Shown: piece by piece, positions 43,823 through 52,819 of the stretch
How positions within the stretch are numbered: the first letter of the stretch is position 1
Layout of the letters: each line of letters opens with the position of its first letter
Assembly (NCBI RefSeq): GCF_964332355.1
Contig: NZ_OZ201293.1
Location: 1,488,001 to 1,552,000, forward strand
DNA length: 64,000 nucleotides
Source of the DNA: Imbroritus primus
GTDB lineage: Bacteria; Pseudomonadota; Gammaproteobacteria; Burkholderiales; Burkholderiaceae
Direction: 5' to 3'
Program-made: the position numbers and the translations under genes
Notes under the pieces: model-generated
Told to the model about the DNA's origin: nothing
The model's input: the letters and a program-made list of their open reading frames with translations, nothing else
Databases searched by the model: none

Positions 43823-46240
43823 TCAGACGCGCGGGGGATCTGTTTCGCGCTCGGGATGGCGGTGCATCGCCAAGGCAGCAACGGTAGCCGCCATCGCACG
43901 GGCATCAGCCTGCTCCGCTTGGATGACGCCCGGGTCAGGTGCGTCAAGCGGGATGCCGGCGGCCTCCAGTAACTGACGCCCCGCGCCGATGGCGAGAATC
44001 GTCTTGGCGTGCCGGTACTGGTCGCGCAGGAATTCCAGCGCACGGCCGTCGTCGCTGAGCAGCGTGATTGCCGCTTGGCCATCCGGAATGATCACGCCGT
44101 CGAACAGGCAGGCGGGATGATTCTCCAGAGATGCATCGGCATCCAGCTGCGTGCCATCATCGGCGGCAAAGATGCCAACATGCTGGCCAACCATCCGCAC
44201 CATCGCGCCTCGGTCGATCAATGCGTGAGCCATGGCCAGCACGGCGTCGGCATTGACCTGATCTGCCACCAGCAAGGCGATCTGGCGCGTTGCGATGCCG
44301 CCGTCGCCCGGGCGCGCCAGCTGGGAAAGTGCCGGCGACACGTCGACTTCCGGTTTCACTTCTACCGCCGTGGCGCGTGGCATGGGTTCCGGCAACGGCA
44401 TACCAAGGCCCTCCGCCACCTCCGCCGCGAGCGGCTCTGAAACGTTCCGCAGCATGGATACGACGCGTTCGCGCACGGCCGGTACCGTGACCTTGCTGAG
44501 TTCGAAGCGGAAGGCCTGCGCAATATGCCGCTGTTCGTGCGGTGCCTGGCTGGCGTAGAACAGGCTGGCCTGTGCGAAATGCTCGGCAAATTTTTCCGGC
44601 TTGCCGCGCAGCTCATCGGCAGCGATGGGCTCGGGAAACGGGACGAACCCGGTGGCGCCTGCCTGGAATGGGCACCCGCCGCCGAGCGAGTTCGGCTCGT
44701 AGGCGACTCGACCGCGATGGATGGTCTGGCGGTGCATGCCATCGCGCTGATTGTTGTGTACCGCTGCCAGCGGCGCATTGATCGGCAGTTCGTGGAAGTT
44801 CGGGCCACCCAGGCGCGAGATCTGCGTATCGACGTAGGAGTGGATACGTCCGGCCAGCAGGGGATCGTTGGTGAAGTCGATGCCGCGCACCACATGTGCA
44901 GTGCAGAATGCGACCTGCTCGGTTTCCGCGAAGAAGTTGTCCGGATTGCGGTCGAGCACCATCCGGCCGATGGGGGTAATGGGGACCAGTTCTTCGGGGA
45001 CGATTTTGGTGGCATCAAGCACATCGAAGCTGAATGCCTCCGCCTGCTCTTCGGTGAAGATCTGTACGCCCAGCTCCCACTCGGGATAGTGCCCGGTTTC
45101 AATGGCCTCCCACAGGTCGCGGCGGTGATAATCCGGGTCTGCGCCGGAGATCTTCACGGCTTCGTCCCACACCAGCGAATGCGTGCCCAGCATCGGCGTC
45201 CAGTGGAACTTGACCAGCACTGATGCGCCTTGGGCATTGACGAAGCGGAAGGTGTGTACCCCAAAACCCTGCATCATGCGATAGCTGCGCGGGATGGCAC
45301 GATCTGACATCAGCCACAGCAACATGTGCGTGGACTCCGGCATCAGCGACACGAAATCCCAGAACGTGTCGTGCGCCGAGGCTGCTTGCGGCATGCCGTG
45401 GTGAGGCTCTGGCTTGACGGCATGGACCAGGTCGGGAAACTTCATGGCGTCCTGGATGAAGAACACAGGCATATTGTTGCCAACCAGATCCCAGTTCCCC
45501 TCATCGGTATAAAACTTCACCGCGAAGCCGCGCACATCGCGGGCCGTGTCCTTGGAGCCGCGCTCTCCCGCCACGGTTGAAAACCGCACAAACACTGGCG
45601 TACGCTTGCCTGCCTCGGCGAACAGCGACGCGCAGGTGATATCAGTAAGCGGCGCGTAGCACTCGAAATAACCGTGCGCCGCGGAGCCACGCGCATGCAC
45701 GATACGCTCGGGAATGCGCTCGTGGTCGAAGTGCGTGATTTTCTCGCGGAGGATAAAGTCCTTGAGCAGGGCAGGGCCGCGCAGACCGGCCTTGAGCGAA
45801 CTCTGGTTATCCGCGAGCGGCACGCCCTGGTTGGTCGTCATGACCTGCCCGCCGCCATCGGCGCGGACCCGGAGCAGATCACCGCCCACGCGATTGAGAC
45901 CCGCCTCGGCGGGGCCGCCCGTCTTGCCGGATGCATTGGCTTCGGAAAGCGTACTGCCTGTGGCGTCCGGCGACGGTGGCACAGTGTGCTGACCTGTGAT
46001 AGGAACAGCCGTAGCAGCACCGTATTCGGCGGGCTTGTTGGCGTTGAACGGCAGCGAGGCGGCCGTGGTGCCGGTATCGCGAGCCTTTCGCACCGCGGCT
46101 GGCAGGCGCTTACCGGTTGGTGGAAGCGCGGGGCCGCTGTCGGTCGTGCCATGCCCGGTAGTGAGAGAGGCTGCCGAGGCGGCGGATGCTGCGAGCTTAT
46201 TTTTTCCGCCGGCTCCGCCGGCTGGTTTGCGTGTAGCCAT
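43823..46240 (-). CDS. katE: Large-subunit clade 2 catalase (HPII type)
   Basis: Decomposes hydrogen peroxide; usually stationary-phase or general-stress controlled. The 805-residue protein has catalytic His182 in VHARGSAAHG, the DVRGFAVKFYTDEGNWDLVGNN region with the distal Asn, haem-ligand Tyr in RIHSYVDTQ, and a C-terminal DJ-1/PfpI-like domain (about residues 650-800) found only in large catalases. The N-terminal extension is about 50 residues longer than in E. coli KatE and is rich in Ala, Gly, Thr and Pro. A ferritin-like gene lies 22 bp upstream on the same strand. Confidence 0.95.
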   Translation of the reverse strand: MATRKPAGGAGGKNKLAASAASAASLTTGHGTTDSGPALPPTGKRLPAAVRKARDTGTTAASLPFNANKPAEYGAATAVPITGQHTVPPSPDATGSTLSEANASGKTGGPAEAGLNRVGGDLLRVRADGGGQVMTTNQGVPLADNQSSLKAGLRGPALLKDFILREKITHFDHERIPERIVHARGSAAHGYFECYAPLTDITCASLFAEAGKRTPVFVRFSTVAGERGSKDTARDVRGFAVKFYTDEGNWDLVGNNMPVFFIQDAMKFPDLVHAVKPEPHHGMPQAASAHDTFWDFVSLMPESTHMLLWLMSDRAIPRSYRMMQGFGVHTFRFVNAQGASVLVKFHWTPMLGTHSLVWDEAVKISGADPDYHRRDLWEAIETGHYPEWELGVQIFTEEQAEAFSFDVLDATKIVPEELVPITPIGRMVLDRNPDNFFAETEQVAFCTAHVVRGIDFTNDPLLAGRIHSYVDTQISRLGGPNFHELPINAPLAAVHNNQRDGMHRQTIHRGRVAYEPNSLGGGCPFQAGATGFVPFPEPIAADELRGKPEKFAEHFAQASLFYASQAPHEQRHIAQAFRFELSKVTVPAVRERVVSMLRNVSEPLAAEVAEGLGMPLPEPMPRATAVEVKPEVDVSPALSQLARPGDGGIATRQIALLVADQVNADAVLAMAHALIDRGAMVRMVGQHVGIFAADDGTQLDADASLENHPACLFDGVIIPDGQAAITLLSDDGRALEFLRDQYRHAKTILAIGAGRQLLEAAGIPLDAPDPGVIQAEQADARAMAATVAALAMHRHPERETDPPRV

Positions 46241-46262
46241 GTGGGGGTCCTCGTAGCAACGC

Positions 46263-46886
46263 TCAGGCGCGCCGGCCGTTCAGCATCTGGTCGCGCGCCT
46301 GCTCGGCACGCGAGGCGCCGATGGCGGTCTCGACCTGCTTGACCTCCTCGGGCGGCGGCAACACGGCCGGAAAACCGAGGGACTCGATCCAGAGTTCGCG
46401 CGTCCATCCCTTGGTGTGATACAAGTGATGGTCCTCGTCTTTCTCGACGGCTTCATGCGCCTGTTTCAGCGCCTTGGCAAGATCGCCAGTGCTCTTCTCG
46501 GCAACCAGGCCGATCAGCTCCCAATTGGCGTGGTCCTTGGTTTCCGCCAGTACGACGCATTCCCCGGCGACCAACTGCGCGGCGGCGGGGTCGCCCGCCT
46601 GCTTAGCCATCTTCATCGCTTTCACCAGCGATTCCCCTTGGTGGCGGACGACCTGGCGGCCGGGTGTCATCTGCTGCGGATCGAGGCCAAGTGTTTCGAA
46701 CACTGCCATCAGCACACTGTGGTGCGTGGTGGTCTGCTCAAGATACTCCTGCCATTCCTTGCGCAGGTCGTCATTGAGCGCACATTCGATCGCGGTCTCG
46801 TAGATCTGCATGCCGCCCGCTTCGGTTTCGAGGGCTTGGTAGAGCAGTTCGTGGATCTGGGCAGTATTGCCTGATTTCTTCGACAT
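46263..46886 (-). CDS. Ferritin-like four-helix protein, katE partner
   Basis: A 207-residue protein predicted all-helical, with ferritin-like segments: AQIHELLYQALETEAGGMQI, THHSVLMAVFETLGLDP and CVVLAETKDHANWELIGLVA, containing Glu and His that could bind metal. The active-site pattern cannot be confirmed without a model. GGGAG precedes the ATG at 46886. The 22-bp gap to katE implies one operon, which suggests an oxidative-stress or iron-handling role. The C-terminus is polar and probably disordered. Confidence 0.75.
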   Translation of the reverse strand: MSKKSGNTAQIHELLYQALETEAGGMQIYETAIECALNDDLRKEWQEYLEQTTTHHSVLMAVFETLGLDPQQMTPGRQVVRHQGESLVKAMKMAKQAGDPAAAQLVAGECVVLAETKDHANWELIGLVAEKSTGDLAKALKQAHEAVEKDEDHHLYHTKGWTRELWIESLGFPAVLPPPEEVKQVETAIGASRAEQARDQMLNGRRA

Positions 46887-47176
46887 TGCGGACTCCCTTG
46901 ACTGATGGTGGACATGGTTGGGCACTCAGTGTCTGGCCCTTGGCGACATGCAGCCGGGCTGGACAGCCCGTGACATGGCCTTTCCGGTCAGTCTAGGGAG
47001 ATTTGCCCGCACACTCCGTCAGGGAACGTCTGACAGTTGTGTGGGGATATTCTGGTGTAGACCGGAAATGGGAGTGGCATGGCGTGGGCATCGAATGGGG
47101 GCAGCCTCCGCTTCTGTGAGAAAATGCGGCAGGCGGCCGGACGGTCGTCACTTCGATGCAGTTTTCCGCTTTTTTC

Positions 47177-47824
47177 ATGACCTACACCGTCAAAGAGATC
47201 TTCTATACCTTGCAAGGCGAGGGCGCCAATGCTGGCCGGGCTGCGGTGTTCTGTCGCTTTGCCGGATGCAACCTGTGGACCGGACGCGAGCGCGACCGTG
47301 CGACGGCGGTCTGTCAGTTCTGCGATACCGATTTCGTTGGCACGGACGGCACGCTCGGCGGCAAGTACGCCTCGGCCGAGGCGCTGGCCGCGGTCGTGGC
47401 TGCCCAATGGCCGGCGCCGTTGCCAGATGAGGCCGGTGGACGGCCCCTGGTCGTATGCACGGGTGGCGAACCGTTGCTGCAACTCGATGCGCCATTGATC
47501 GCCGCCTTGCGCGCCCAGGGATTCGAGATCGCCATCGAGACCAACGGCACGCTGCCAGTCCCGGAGGGTGTTGACTGGATCTGCGTGAGCCCCAAGATGG
47601 GCGCTGAACTCGTGGTGACGCGTGGCGACGAGCTAAAGGTCGTGATTCCCCAAGCCGGACAAGACTTTGCCGCCTACGAGGCGCTCGATTTCCGCCATCT
47701 CCTGGTGCAGCCCATGGATGGCCCGCTGCAGCGTGAAAATACCGCGGCCGCCGTCCGGTTCTGCCAGGACCATCCGCGCTGGCGCCTGAGCCTGCAAACC
47801 CACAAGTTGCTGGGTATCCGCTGA
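47177..47824 (+). CDS. queE: 7-carboxy-7-deazaguanine synthase
   Basis: Radical-SAM enzyme of queuosine (7-deazaguanine) synthesis, converting 6-carboxytetrahydropterin to CDG. The 215-residue protein has the E. coli-type cluster motif CX14CX2C (CNLWTGRERDRATAVCQFC), GEGANAGRAAVFCRF near the start, and CTGGEPLLQ (glycine-rich SAM-binding motif). The ATG at 47177 (MTYTVKEIF) is preferred to 47156. It precedes queD, the enzyme before it in the pathway. Confidence 0.93.
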   Translation: MTYTVKEIFYTLQGEGANAGRAAVFCRFAGCNLWTGRERDRATAVCQFCDTDFVGTDGTLGGKYASAEALAAVVAAQWPAPLPDEAGGRPLVVCTGGEPLLQLDAPLIAALRAQGFEIAIETNGTLPVPEGVDWICVSPKMGAELVVTRGDELKVVIPQAGQDFAAYEALDFRHLLVQPMDGPLQRENTAAAVRFCQDHPRWRLSLQTHKLLGIR

Positions 47825-47863
47825 GATGCCGAGCCATATCCGCTCGTACCAAACATTGCCGTC

Positions 47864-48340
47864 ATGACTAAACAGGTTTCCATCACTCGCCGCCTCGAAT
47901 TCGATGCCGGGCACCGCATTCCCAGCCACGGAGGGCAGTGCCGCAACCTGCATGGCCATCGCTACCAGCTCGAATTGACGCTGTCGGGCCAGGTGCTGCA
48001 CAGCGAAGGCGCATCGGATGACGGCATGATCCTCGATTTCGGCGATGTCAAGACGCTCGCCCACGAGCACCTGGTGTCCAAGTGGGACCATGCCTTTCTG
48101 ATCTACCGGGGCGATACGGCGCTGCTGAATTTCCTCAACAGCATGGACAATCACAAGACCTTCGTGCTGGACGATATCCCGACCGTGGAAAACCTTGCAC
48201 AGGCAGCGTTTGCCATGCTCGCGCCGGTCTTCCGCGACTGCTTCGGTCACCAGCTGTACCTGTCGCGCCTGGTGTTGTACGAAACCCCGAACTGCTGGGC
48301 CGAGGTCACCATGCAGGCACCGCGCACGGTACAAGACTGA
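47864..48340 (+). CDS. queD: 6-carboxy-5,6,7,8-tetrahydropterin synthase
   Basis: Makes 6-carboxytetrahydropterin from dihydroneopterin triphosphate for queuosine. The 158-residue protein has the zinc-binding His set and catalytic Cys in GHRIPSHGGQCRNLHGHRY, then the usual HLVSKWDHAFL and PTVENLA segments. Its TGA shares a base with the tadA ATG, so the two are coupled. Confidence 0.93.
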   Translation: MTKQVSITRRLEFDAGHRIPSHGGQCRNLHGHRYQLELTLSGQVLHSEGASDDGMILDFGDVKTLAHEHLVSKWDHAFLIYRGDTALLNFLNSMDNHKTFVLDDIPTVENLAQAAFAMLAPVFRDCFGHQLYLSRLVLYETPNCWAEVTMQAPRTVQD

Positions 48341-48846
48341 TGGCGGCACTGCCCGAACCGACGGCGGAGCAGGATGCGCAGTTCATGGCTGCCGCGCTTG
48401 AGCAGGCGCGGCTGGCGCAGGCTGCGGGCGAGGTGCCCGTGGGGGCGGTGGTCGTCCACCAGGGTGCGATCATCGCCAGCGGACACAACCGCCCGATTGG
48501 TGCGCATGATCCGTCGGCCCACGCCGAGATGCAGGCGCTGCGGGCCGCGGCGCTGCATCTGGGCAACTACCGGTTGCCCGAGTGCGACGTGTATGTCACG
48601 CTGGAGCCCTGTGTCATGTGTGCGGGCGCCATGTTGCATGCACGCGTGCGGCGCGTGGTGTATGGTGCGCCGGACCCCAAGACTGGGGCCTGCGGCAGCG
48701 TGCTCAACCTGTTCGCGGAAGCCCGGTTGAATCACCAGACGACGGTCACCGCAGGGTGCGAGGCCGAAGCCTGTAGCCAGATTCTCAAGGATTTTTTTGC
48801 CGAGCGGCGTGCGCAGCGTAAGGCGCTCCGCGATATCCAGGACTAG
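48340..48846 (+). CDS. tadA: tRNA-specific adenosine deaminase
   Basis: Converts the wobble A34 of tRNA-Arg(ACG) to inosine. The 168-residue protein carries the zinc site HAE (residues 61-63, Glu63 catalytic) and PCVMC (90-94). The ATG at 48340 overlaps the queD stop; a longer reading from 48082 runs inside queD in another frame. The queE-queD-tadA run groups tRNA modification enzymes. Confidence 0.94.
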   Translation: MAALPEPTAEQDAQFMAAALEQARLAQAAGEVPVGAVVVHQGAIIASGHNRPIGAHDPSAHAEMQALRAAALHLGNYRLPECDVYVTLEPCVMCAGAMLHARVRRVVYGAPDPKTGACGSVLNLFAEARLNHQTTVTAGCEAEACSQILKDFFAERRAQRKALRDIQD

Positions 48847-48962
48847 ATCCGCATGGAGCAAGGCGGTATGGAACGCGCATACGAGGAACAGCAAGCTGAC
48901 GGGCATCCGCTCGCCCAGCCACACTTGCATGGCCGATTCAACCGCTTCTCCGGGGTTGCCTC

Positions 48963-49874
48963 ATGCTGATCCGCCTGCACGCGCCCTCCGGTTACCCGCA
49001 TCCCGTTGAACGCGCCGAGCGCGGCATTGCCGTGCTGCGCGAGCTGGGCTACCGGGTGGAAGGCGAGGGCGCTATCGCGCGCCGTCACCAGCGCTTTGCC
49101 GGGACCGACGATGAACGCCTGGCCGACCTGCACAGCATCGGCGCGGGCGACACCCCGGGCATTGCCCTGATGGTGCGTGGCGGCTACGGCCTGAGCCGGC
49201 TGCTCGAGCGCATCGACTATGCGCGCGTGGCGCGGCAGGTGGCGCACAGCGGCACGCTGATGGTCGGGCACAGCGATTTCACGGCCTTCCAGCTGGCCTA
49301 TCTGGCGCAGACCGGCGGTGTCAGCTTTGCCGGGCCGATGCTGTCAGCCGATTTCGGCGCGGAACCGGTGGATCCTTTCATGGCCGCGCATTTCCGTGCC
49401 GTGACCACGACCCCGACCGTGACCGAGACCATCGCCGAGCCGCAGCCGTACGACGTGCCGCTGGAGGGCACGCTGTGGGGCGGCAATCTCGCCATGCTGT
49501 GCAGCCTCGTCGGCACACCATGGATGCCGCGCATCCGCGACGGCATCCTGTTCGTGGAGGATGTCAACGAGCATCCGTACCGCGTCGAGCGCATGCTGCT
49601 GCAATTGTGGCAAGCCGGCGTTCTGTCCGGCCAGCGCGCGGTGCTGCTGGGCGATTTTTCGTCGTACCGGACGACGGATTACGACAATGGCTACGACCTT
49701 GGCGAGATGGTCGCCTGGCTACGCGCGACCTTGCCGGTTCCCATCTTCACGGGGCTGCCATTTGGCCACTGTGCCCGCAAGATGACTCTGCCCGTCGGCG
49801 GGCATGCGGTCGTGGCGCCGCACCCTCTGGGCTACACGCTGACGCTTTCCGCCTATCCCGTGCTGTCGGCCTAG
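48963..49874 (+). CDS. ldcA: Muramoyltetrapeptide (LD-)carboxypeptidase
   Basis: S66-family serine peptidase that removes the terminal D-Ala from cytoplasmic murein tetrapeptide during peptidoglycan recycling. The Ser-Glu-His triad is visible: Ser104 in VGHSDFTA, Glu199 in LFVEDVNE and His269 in GLPFGHC. At 303 residues it is the family length. It starts in the middle of a 38-codon upstream reading (48853-48969), discussed in the findings. Confidence 0.93.
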   Translation: MLIRLHAPSGYPHPVERAERGIAVLRELGYRVEGEGAIARRHQRFAGTDDERLADLHSIGAGDTPGIALMVRGGYGLSRLLERIDYARVARQVAHSGTLMVGHSDFTAFQLAYLAQTGGVSFAGPMLSADFGAEPVDPFMAAHFRAVTTTPTVTETIAEPQPYDVPLEGTLWGGNLAMLCSLVGTPWMPRIRDGILFVEDVNEHPYRVERMLLQLWQAGVLSGQRAVLLGDFSSYRTTDYDNGYDLGEMVAWLRATLPVPIFTGLPFGHCARKMTLPVGGHAVVAPHPLGYTLTLSAYPVLSA

Positions 49875-49931
49875 GTCCGCCTGGAGCAGGGGCAAGGCGA
49901 GGGTGGCTGCGTCGCTGCCATCATGCCCGGG

Positions 49932-49940
49932 TGGTACAAT
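49932..49940 (+). promoter_or_regulatory. Extended -10 promoter of ybiT
   Basis: TGGTACAAT is an extended -10 element (TG, one base, TACAAT at 49935-49940), about 130 bp before the gene. No good -35 is seen, as expected for extended -10 promoters. Confidence 0.55.
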
Positions 49941-50069
49941 ACAAGGTTTGGCCCGCGCGGAATGCCGCGCCCCGGCGGAATGCACCGCATCCGGGAGGGC
50001 CTGCTTTCTCATTGCCTTGCCCGCTACGCGCCCGTTGCCGGGGGGCACAGCTAAATTCAGGATCGACCC

Positions 50070-51680
50070 GTGCTTTCGACTGCCAACATCACCATGCAAT
50101 TCGGGCCCAAGCCCTTGTTCGAGAACATCTCGGTCAAGTTCGGCGAAGGTAACCGTTACGGCCTCATCGGGGCCAACGGCTGCGGTAAATCGACGTTCAT
50201 GAAGATCCTCGGTGGCGACCTCGAGCCGTCGTCGGGCAACGTCATGATCGAGCCGGGCGTGCGCCTCGGCAAGCTGCGCCAGGACCAGTTCGCCTACGAA
50301 GACATGCGCGTGCTGGACGTGGTGATGATGGGCCATACCGAGATGTGGGCTGCCGCGAGCGAGCGCGACGCCATCTACGCCAACCCCGAAGCGAGCGACG
50401 AGGATTACATGCGCGCCGCCGAACTGGAGGCCAAGTACGCCGAATACGACGGCTACACCGCCGAGGCGCGTGCCGGCGAGTTGCTGTTGGGCGTGGGCAT
50501 TCCGACGGCCCAGCACGACGGTCTGATGAGCAACGTCGCGCCCGGCTGGAAGCTGCGCGTGCTGCTGGCGCAGGCGCTATTCTCCGATCCGGACGTGCTG
50601 CTGCTAGACGAACCGACCAACAACCTGGACATCAACACCATCCGCTGGCTGGAAGGCGTGCTGAACCAGCGCAACTGCACGATGATCATCATCTCGCACG
50701 ACCGCCACTTCCTGAACATGGTCTGCACGCACATGGCGGATATGGACTACGGTACGCTGAAGGTCTATCCGGGCAATTACGACGACTACATGGAAGCCTC
50801 CATGCAGGCGCGTGCCCGCGTGCTGGCCGCCAACGCCAAGGCCAAGGAACGCATCGCCGAACTGCAAGACTTCGTGCGCCGTTTTTCGGCCAACAAATCC
50901 AAGGCCCGCCAGGCCACCAGCCGCGCCAAGCAGATCGAGAAGATCCAGGTGGACGACGTCAAGCCGTCGTCGCGCCAGAACCCGTTCATCCGATACGAGT
51001 TCGAGAAGAAACTGCATAACCTGGCGGTCGAGGCAACCGGCCTCTCGAAGGCTTACGATCGCCCGATCATCAGCAATCTGGATTTCTCCGTGCGCGCCGG
51101 TGAAAAGATCGCCATCATCGGCGAGAACGGCGCGGGCAAGACCACGCTGCTGCGCACGCTGCTGCATGGCGCGGTGCCAAACGCCCTGACGCCGGACCGC
51201 GGTGAGGTGCGCTGGGCCGAGAATGCCAACGTCGGCTACATGCCGCAGGACACGATGGAAGAGTTCCCCAACGACGAGATCGTATTCGACTGGATGACGC
51301 GCTGGGCCCAACCGGGCGATGACGAGCAGGTGATCCGCGGTACCCTGGGGCGGCTGCTGTTCAACGCAGACGATATCCGCAAATCGGTGCAGGTGCTGTC
51401 GGGCGGCGAAAAGGGCCGCATGATCTGGGGCAAGCTGATGCTTGGCAAGCACAACGTACTGGCGCTGGACGAGCCGACCAACCACATGGACATGGAGTCC
51501 ATCGAATCGCTGCAGATCGCGCTGGAGAAGTTCACCGGCACACTGATTTTCGTCTCGCATGACCGCGAGATCGTCAGCGCGCTGGCCACCCGCATCGTCG
51601 AGGTACGCAACGACGGCACCGTCACCGACTATCTCGGCACCTACGACGAGTACCTCGAGAGCCAGGGTATCGCTGGCTGA
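50070..51680 (+). CDS. ybiT: ABC-F family ATPase YbiT
   Basis: A 536-residue ribosome-associated ABC-F protein with two ATPase domains and no membrane part. Sequence from residue 8 closely matches YbiT: GANGCGKST (first Walker A, about 36-44), the linker region (about 240-310, Arg/Lys-rich with RQATSRAKQIEKI), GENGAGKTT (second Walker A), and the two LSGGEKGRM/DEPTNHMD-type motifs. It begins with GTG at 50070. The product resolves stalled or awkward translation in E. coli relatives; the exact role is not established. Confidence 0.93.
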   Translation: MLSTANITMQFGPKPLFENISVKFGEGNRYGLIGANGCGKSTFMKILGGDLEPSSGNVMIEPGVRLGKLRQDQFAYEDMRVLDVVMMGHTEMWAAASERDAIYANPEASDEDYMRAAELEAKYAEYDGYTAEARAGELLLGVGIPTAQHDGLMSNVAPGWKLRVLLAQALFSDPDVLLLDEPTNNLDINTIRWLEGVLNQRNCTMIIISHDRHFLNMVCTHMADMDYGTLKVYPGNYDDYMEASMQARARVLAANAKAKERIAELQDFVRRFSANKSKARQATSRAKQIEKIQVDDVKPSSRQNPFIRYEFEKKLHNLAVEATGLSKAYDRPIISNLDFSVRAGEKIAIIGENGAGKTTLLRTLLHGAVPNALTPDRGEVRWAENANVGYMPQDTMEEFPNDEIVFDWMTRWAQPGDDEQVIRGTLGRLLFNADDIRKSVQVLSGGEKGRMIWGKLMLGKHNVLALDEPTNHMDMESIESLQIALEKFTGTLIFVSHDREIVSALATRIVEVRNDGTVTDYLGTYDEYLESQGIAG

Positions 51681-51746
51681 ATTCCTGCCGTTCCCGTGCA
51701 TCCGCCGGCTCGTCGTCGGCGGCAGCGGCGCGCGCGGCGCCTGCCG

Positions 51747-51962
51747 CTACTTCTGGCGATTCAGGTATGCCGGCTGAAAACGTTGGGCCGTCCCTTCACG
51801 CGTGATCCGTTCCCAGATGACGCGCTTTTCCGCCTCATCGAAAAACACCCAGTTCGCCACCTCCATGGCGGTTCGCCCGCATCCCTGGCAGACCTCGTCG
51901 AACAGGGTGGAGCAGATGCCAATGCAGGGGCTGTCGGGGCGGTCGTGAAGCTGGTCGGACAT
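51747..51962 (-). CDS. DUF1289 small cysteine protein
   Basis: A 71-residue protein with the DUF1289 pattern DSPCIGICSTLFDEVCQGCG (four Cys likely to bind metal) followed by the conserved NWVFFDEAEKRVIWERI. Function unknown; common in proteobacteria. A longer reading to 52361 exists but adds no conserved sequence; MSDQLHDRPD at 51962 is the natural start. It converges on ybiT. Confidence 0.85.
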   Translation of the reverse strand: MSDQLHDRPDSPCIGICSTLFDEVCQGCGRTAMEVANWVFFDEAEKRVIWERITREGTAQRFQPAYLNRQK

Positions 51963-52255
51963 ACTCGGGGTTAAATGGGGCAAGGGGTAAGTCTGGCAGA
52001 CTACCACGACTGGGGCATGGCAAATGCCATGTCCGTGCCTGCGTTGGGGGCAGATGCAGGTTGCGACGGGCCGATGCCAACACGCAACGCTAGGCCCGGA
52101 TTTCGCCTCCTTGCTCCGGCTATCGGAAAACGTCGGCAACATACTACATTCCCACGGTTTCAGAGCCGGAATGCGTTGATACGTCAATATTTTCGCGTTC
52201 CTGTGCGGTAGAATGCGCTTCAATTGCCCAACACCACAATAATGCGATACCGCGC

Positions 52256-52819
52256 ATGAATTTCCGCTTGGCCGGGCGGGCCTGGCTTTCCCTTCCGCTC
52301 CTGTTCGCGATCCTGCTTCTTGCGCCGGTGACATTCTTGCGTGCAGCACCAAGCGAGACATTGGATGCCTCGCAGGATATGGCTGTGAGCCAGATTCTCA
52401 ATGGCATTCTCAGCTACGCACGATGGCCTGCCGGAACGCTGGAGGGGGATACGCTCCGCTTATGCCTGATCGGCTCCCCCAGGCATGCCGAATTCCTCGG
52501 ATATCACAGCGCCATCATCGACGGCCGGCGCATCGTCGTGGAGCGCAAGACGCCTGCCGATCTGCCCGGCACGTGCAATGCCTTGTATACCGGCGCGCTC
52601 GACAACGCGGAACGTGACACGATGGTCCGCAATGTCGTTGGCAAGCCGGTTCTCGTCATCAGCGAGCGGGGCGAAAGCTGTAGCGTTGCAAGCATGTTCT
52701 GCCTGACGGCTGTCGACCGGCGCGTCACATTCGAAATCAACCTGGACGCAGTTGCCCGCAGTGGCATTCGCATCCATCCCAGCGTGCTCAAGCTGGCCCG
52801 TCCGCAGGTGCGCCCATGA
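52256..52819 (+). CDS. yfiR: Periplasmic repressor YfiR
   Basis: A 187-residue YfiR (DUF4154) protein. In Pseudomonas YfiR holds the diguanylate cyclase YfiN inactive from the periplasm and responds to redox state. It has a signal peptide (ending near residue 30) and four cysteines spaced as in Pseudomonas YfiR: Cys70, Cys107, Cys142 and Cys149, where the last pair, seven apart, is the redox-sensitive disulphide. Overlaps yfiN by four bases, giving the yfiR-yfiN-yfiB operon. Confidence 0.88.
   Translation: MNFRLAGRAWLSLPLLFAILLLAPVTFLRAAPSETLDASQDMAVSQILNGILSYARWPAGTLEGDTLRLCLIGSPRHAEFLGYHSAIIDGRRIVVERKTPADLPGTCNALYTGALDNAERDTMVRNVVGKPVLVISERGESCSVASMFCLTAVDRRVTFEINLDAVARSGIRIHPSVLKLARPQVRP

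Noticed and set aside
46887..47176. preQ1 riboswitch upstream of queE
   Set aside because: No preQ1-I-like hairpin and A-rich tail could be recognised.
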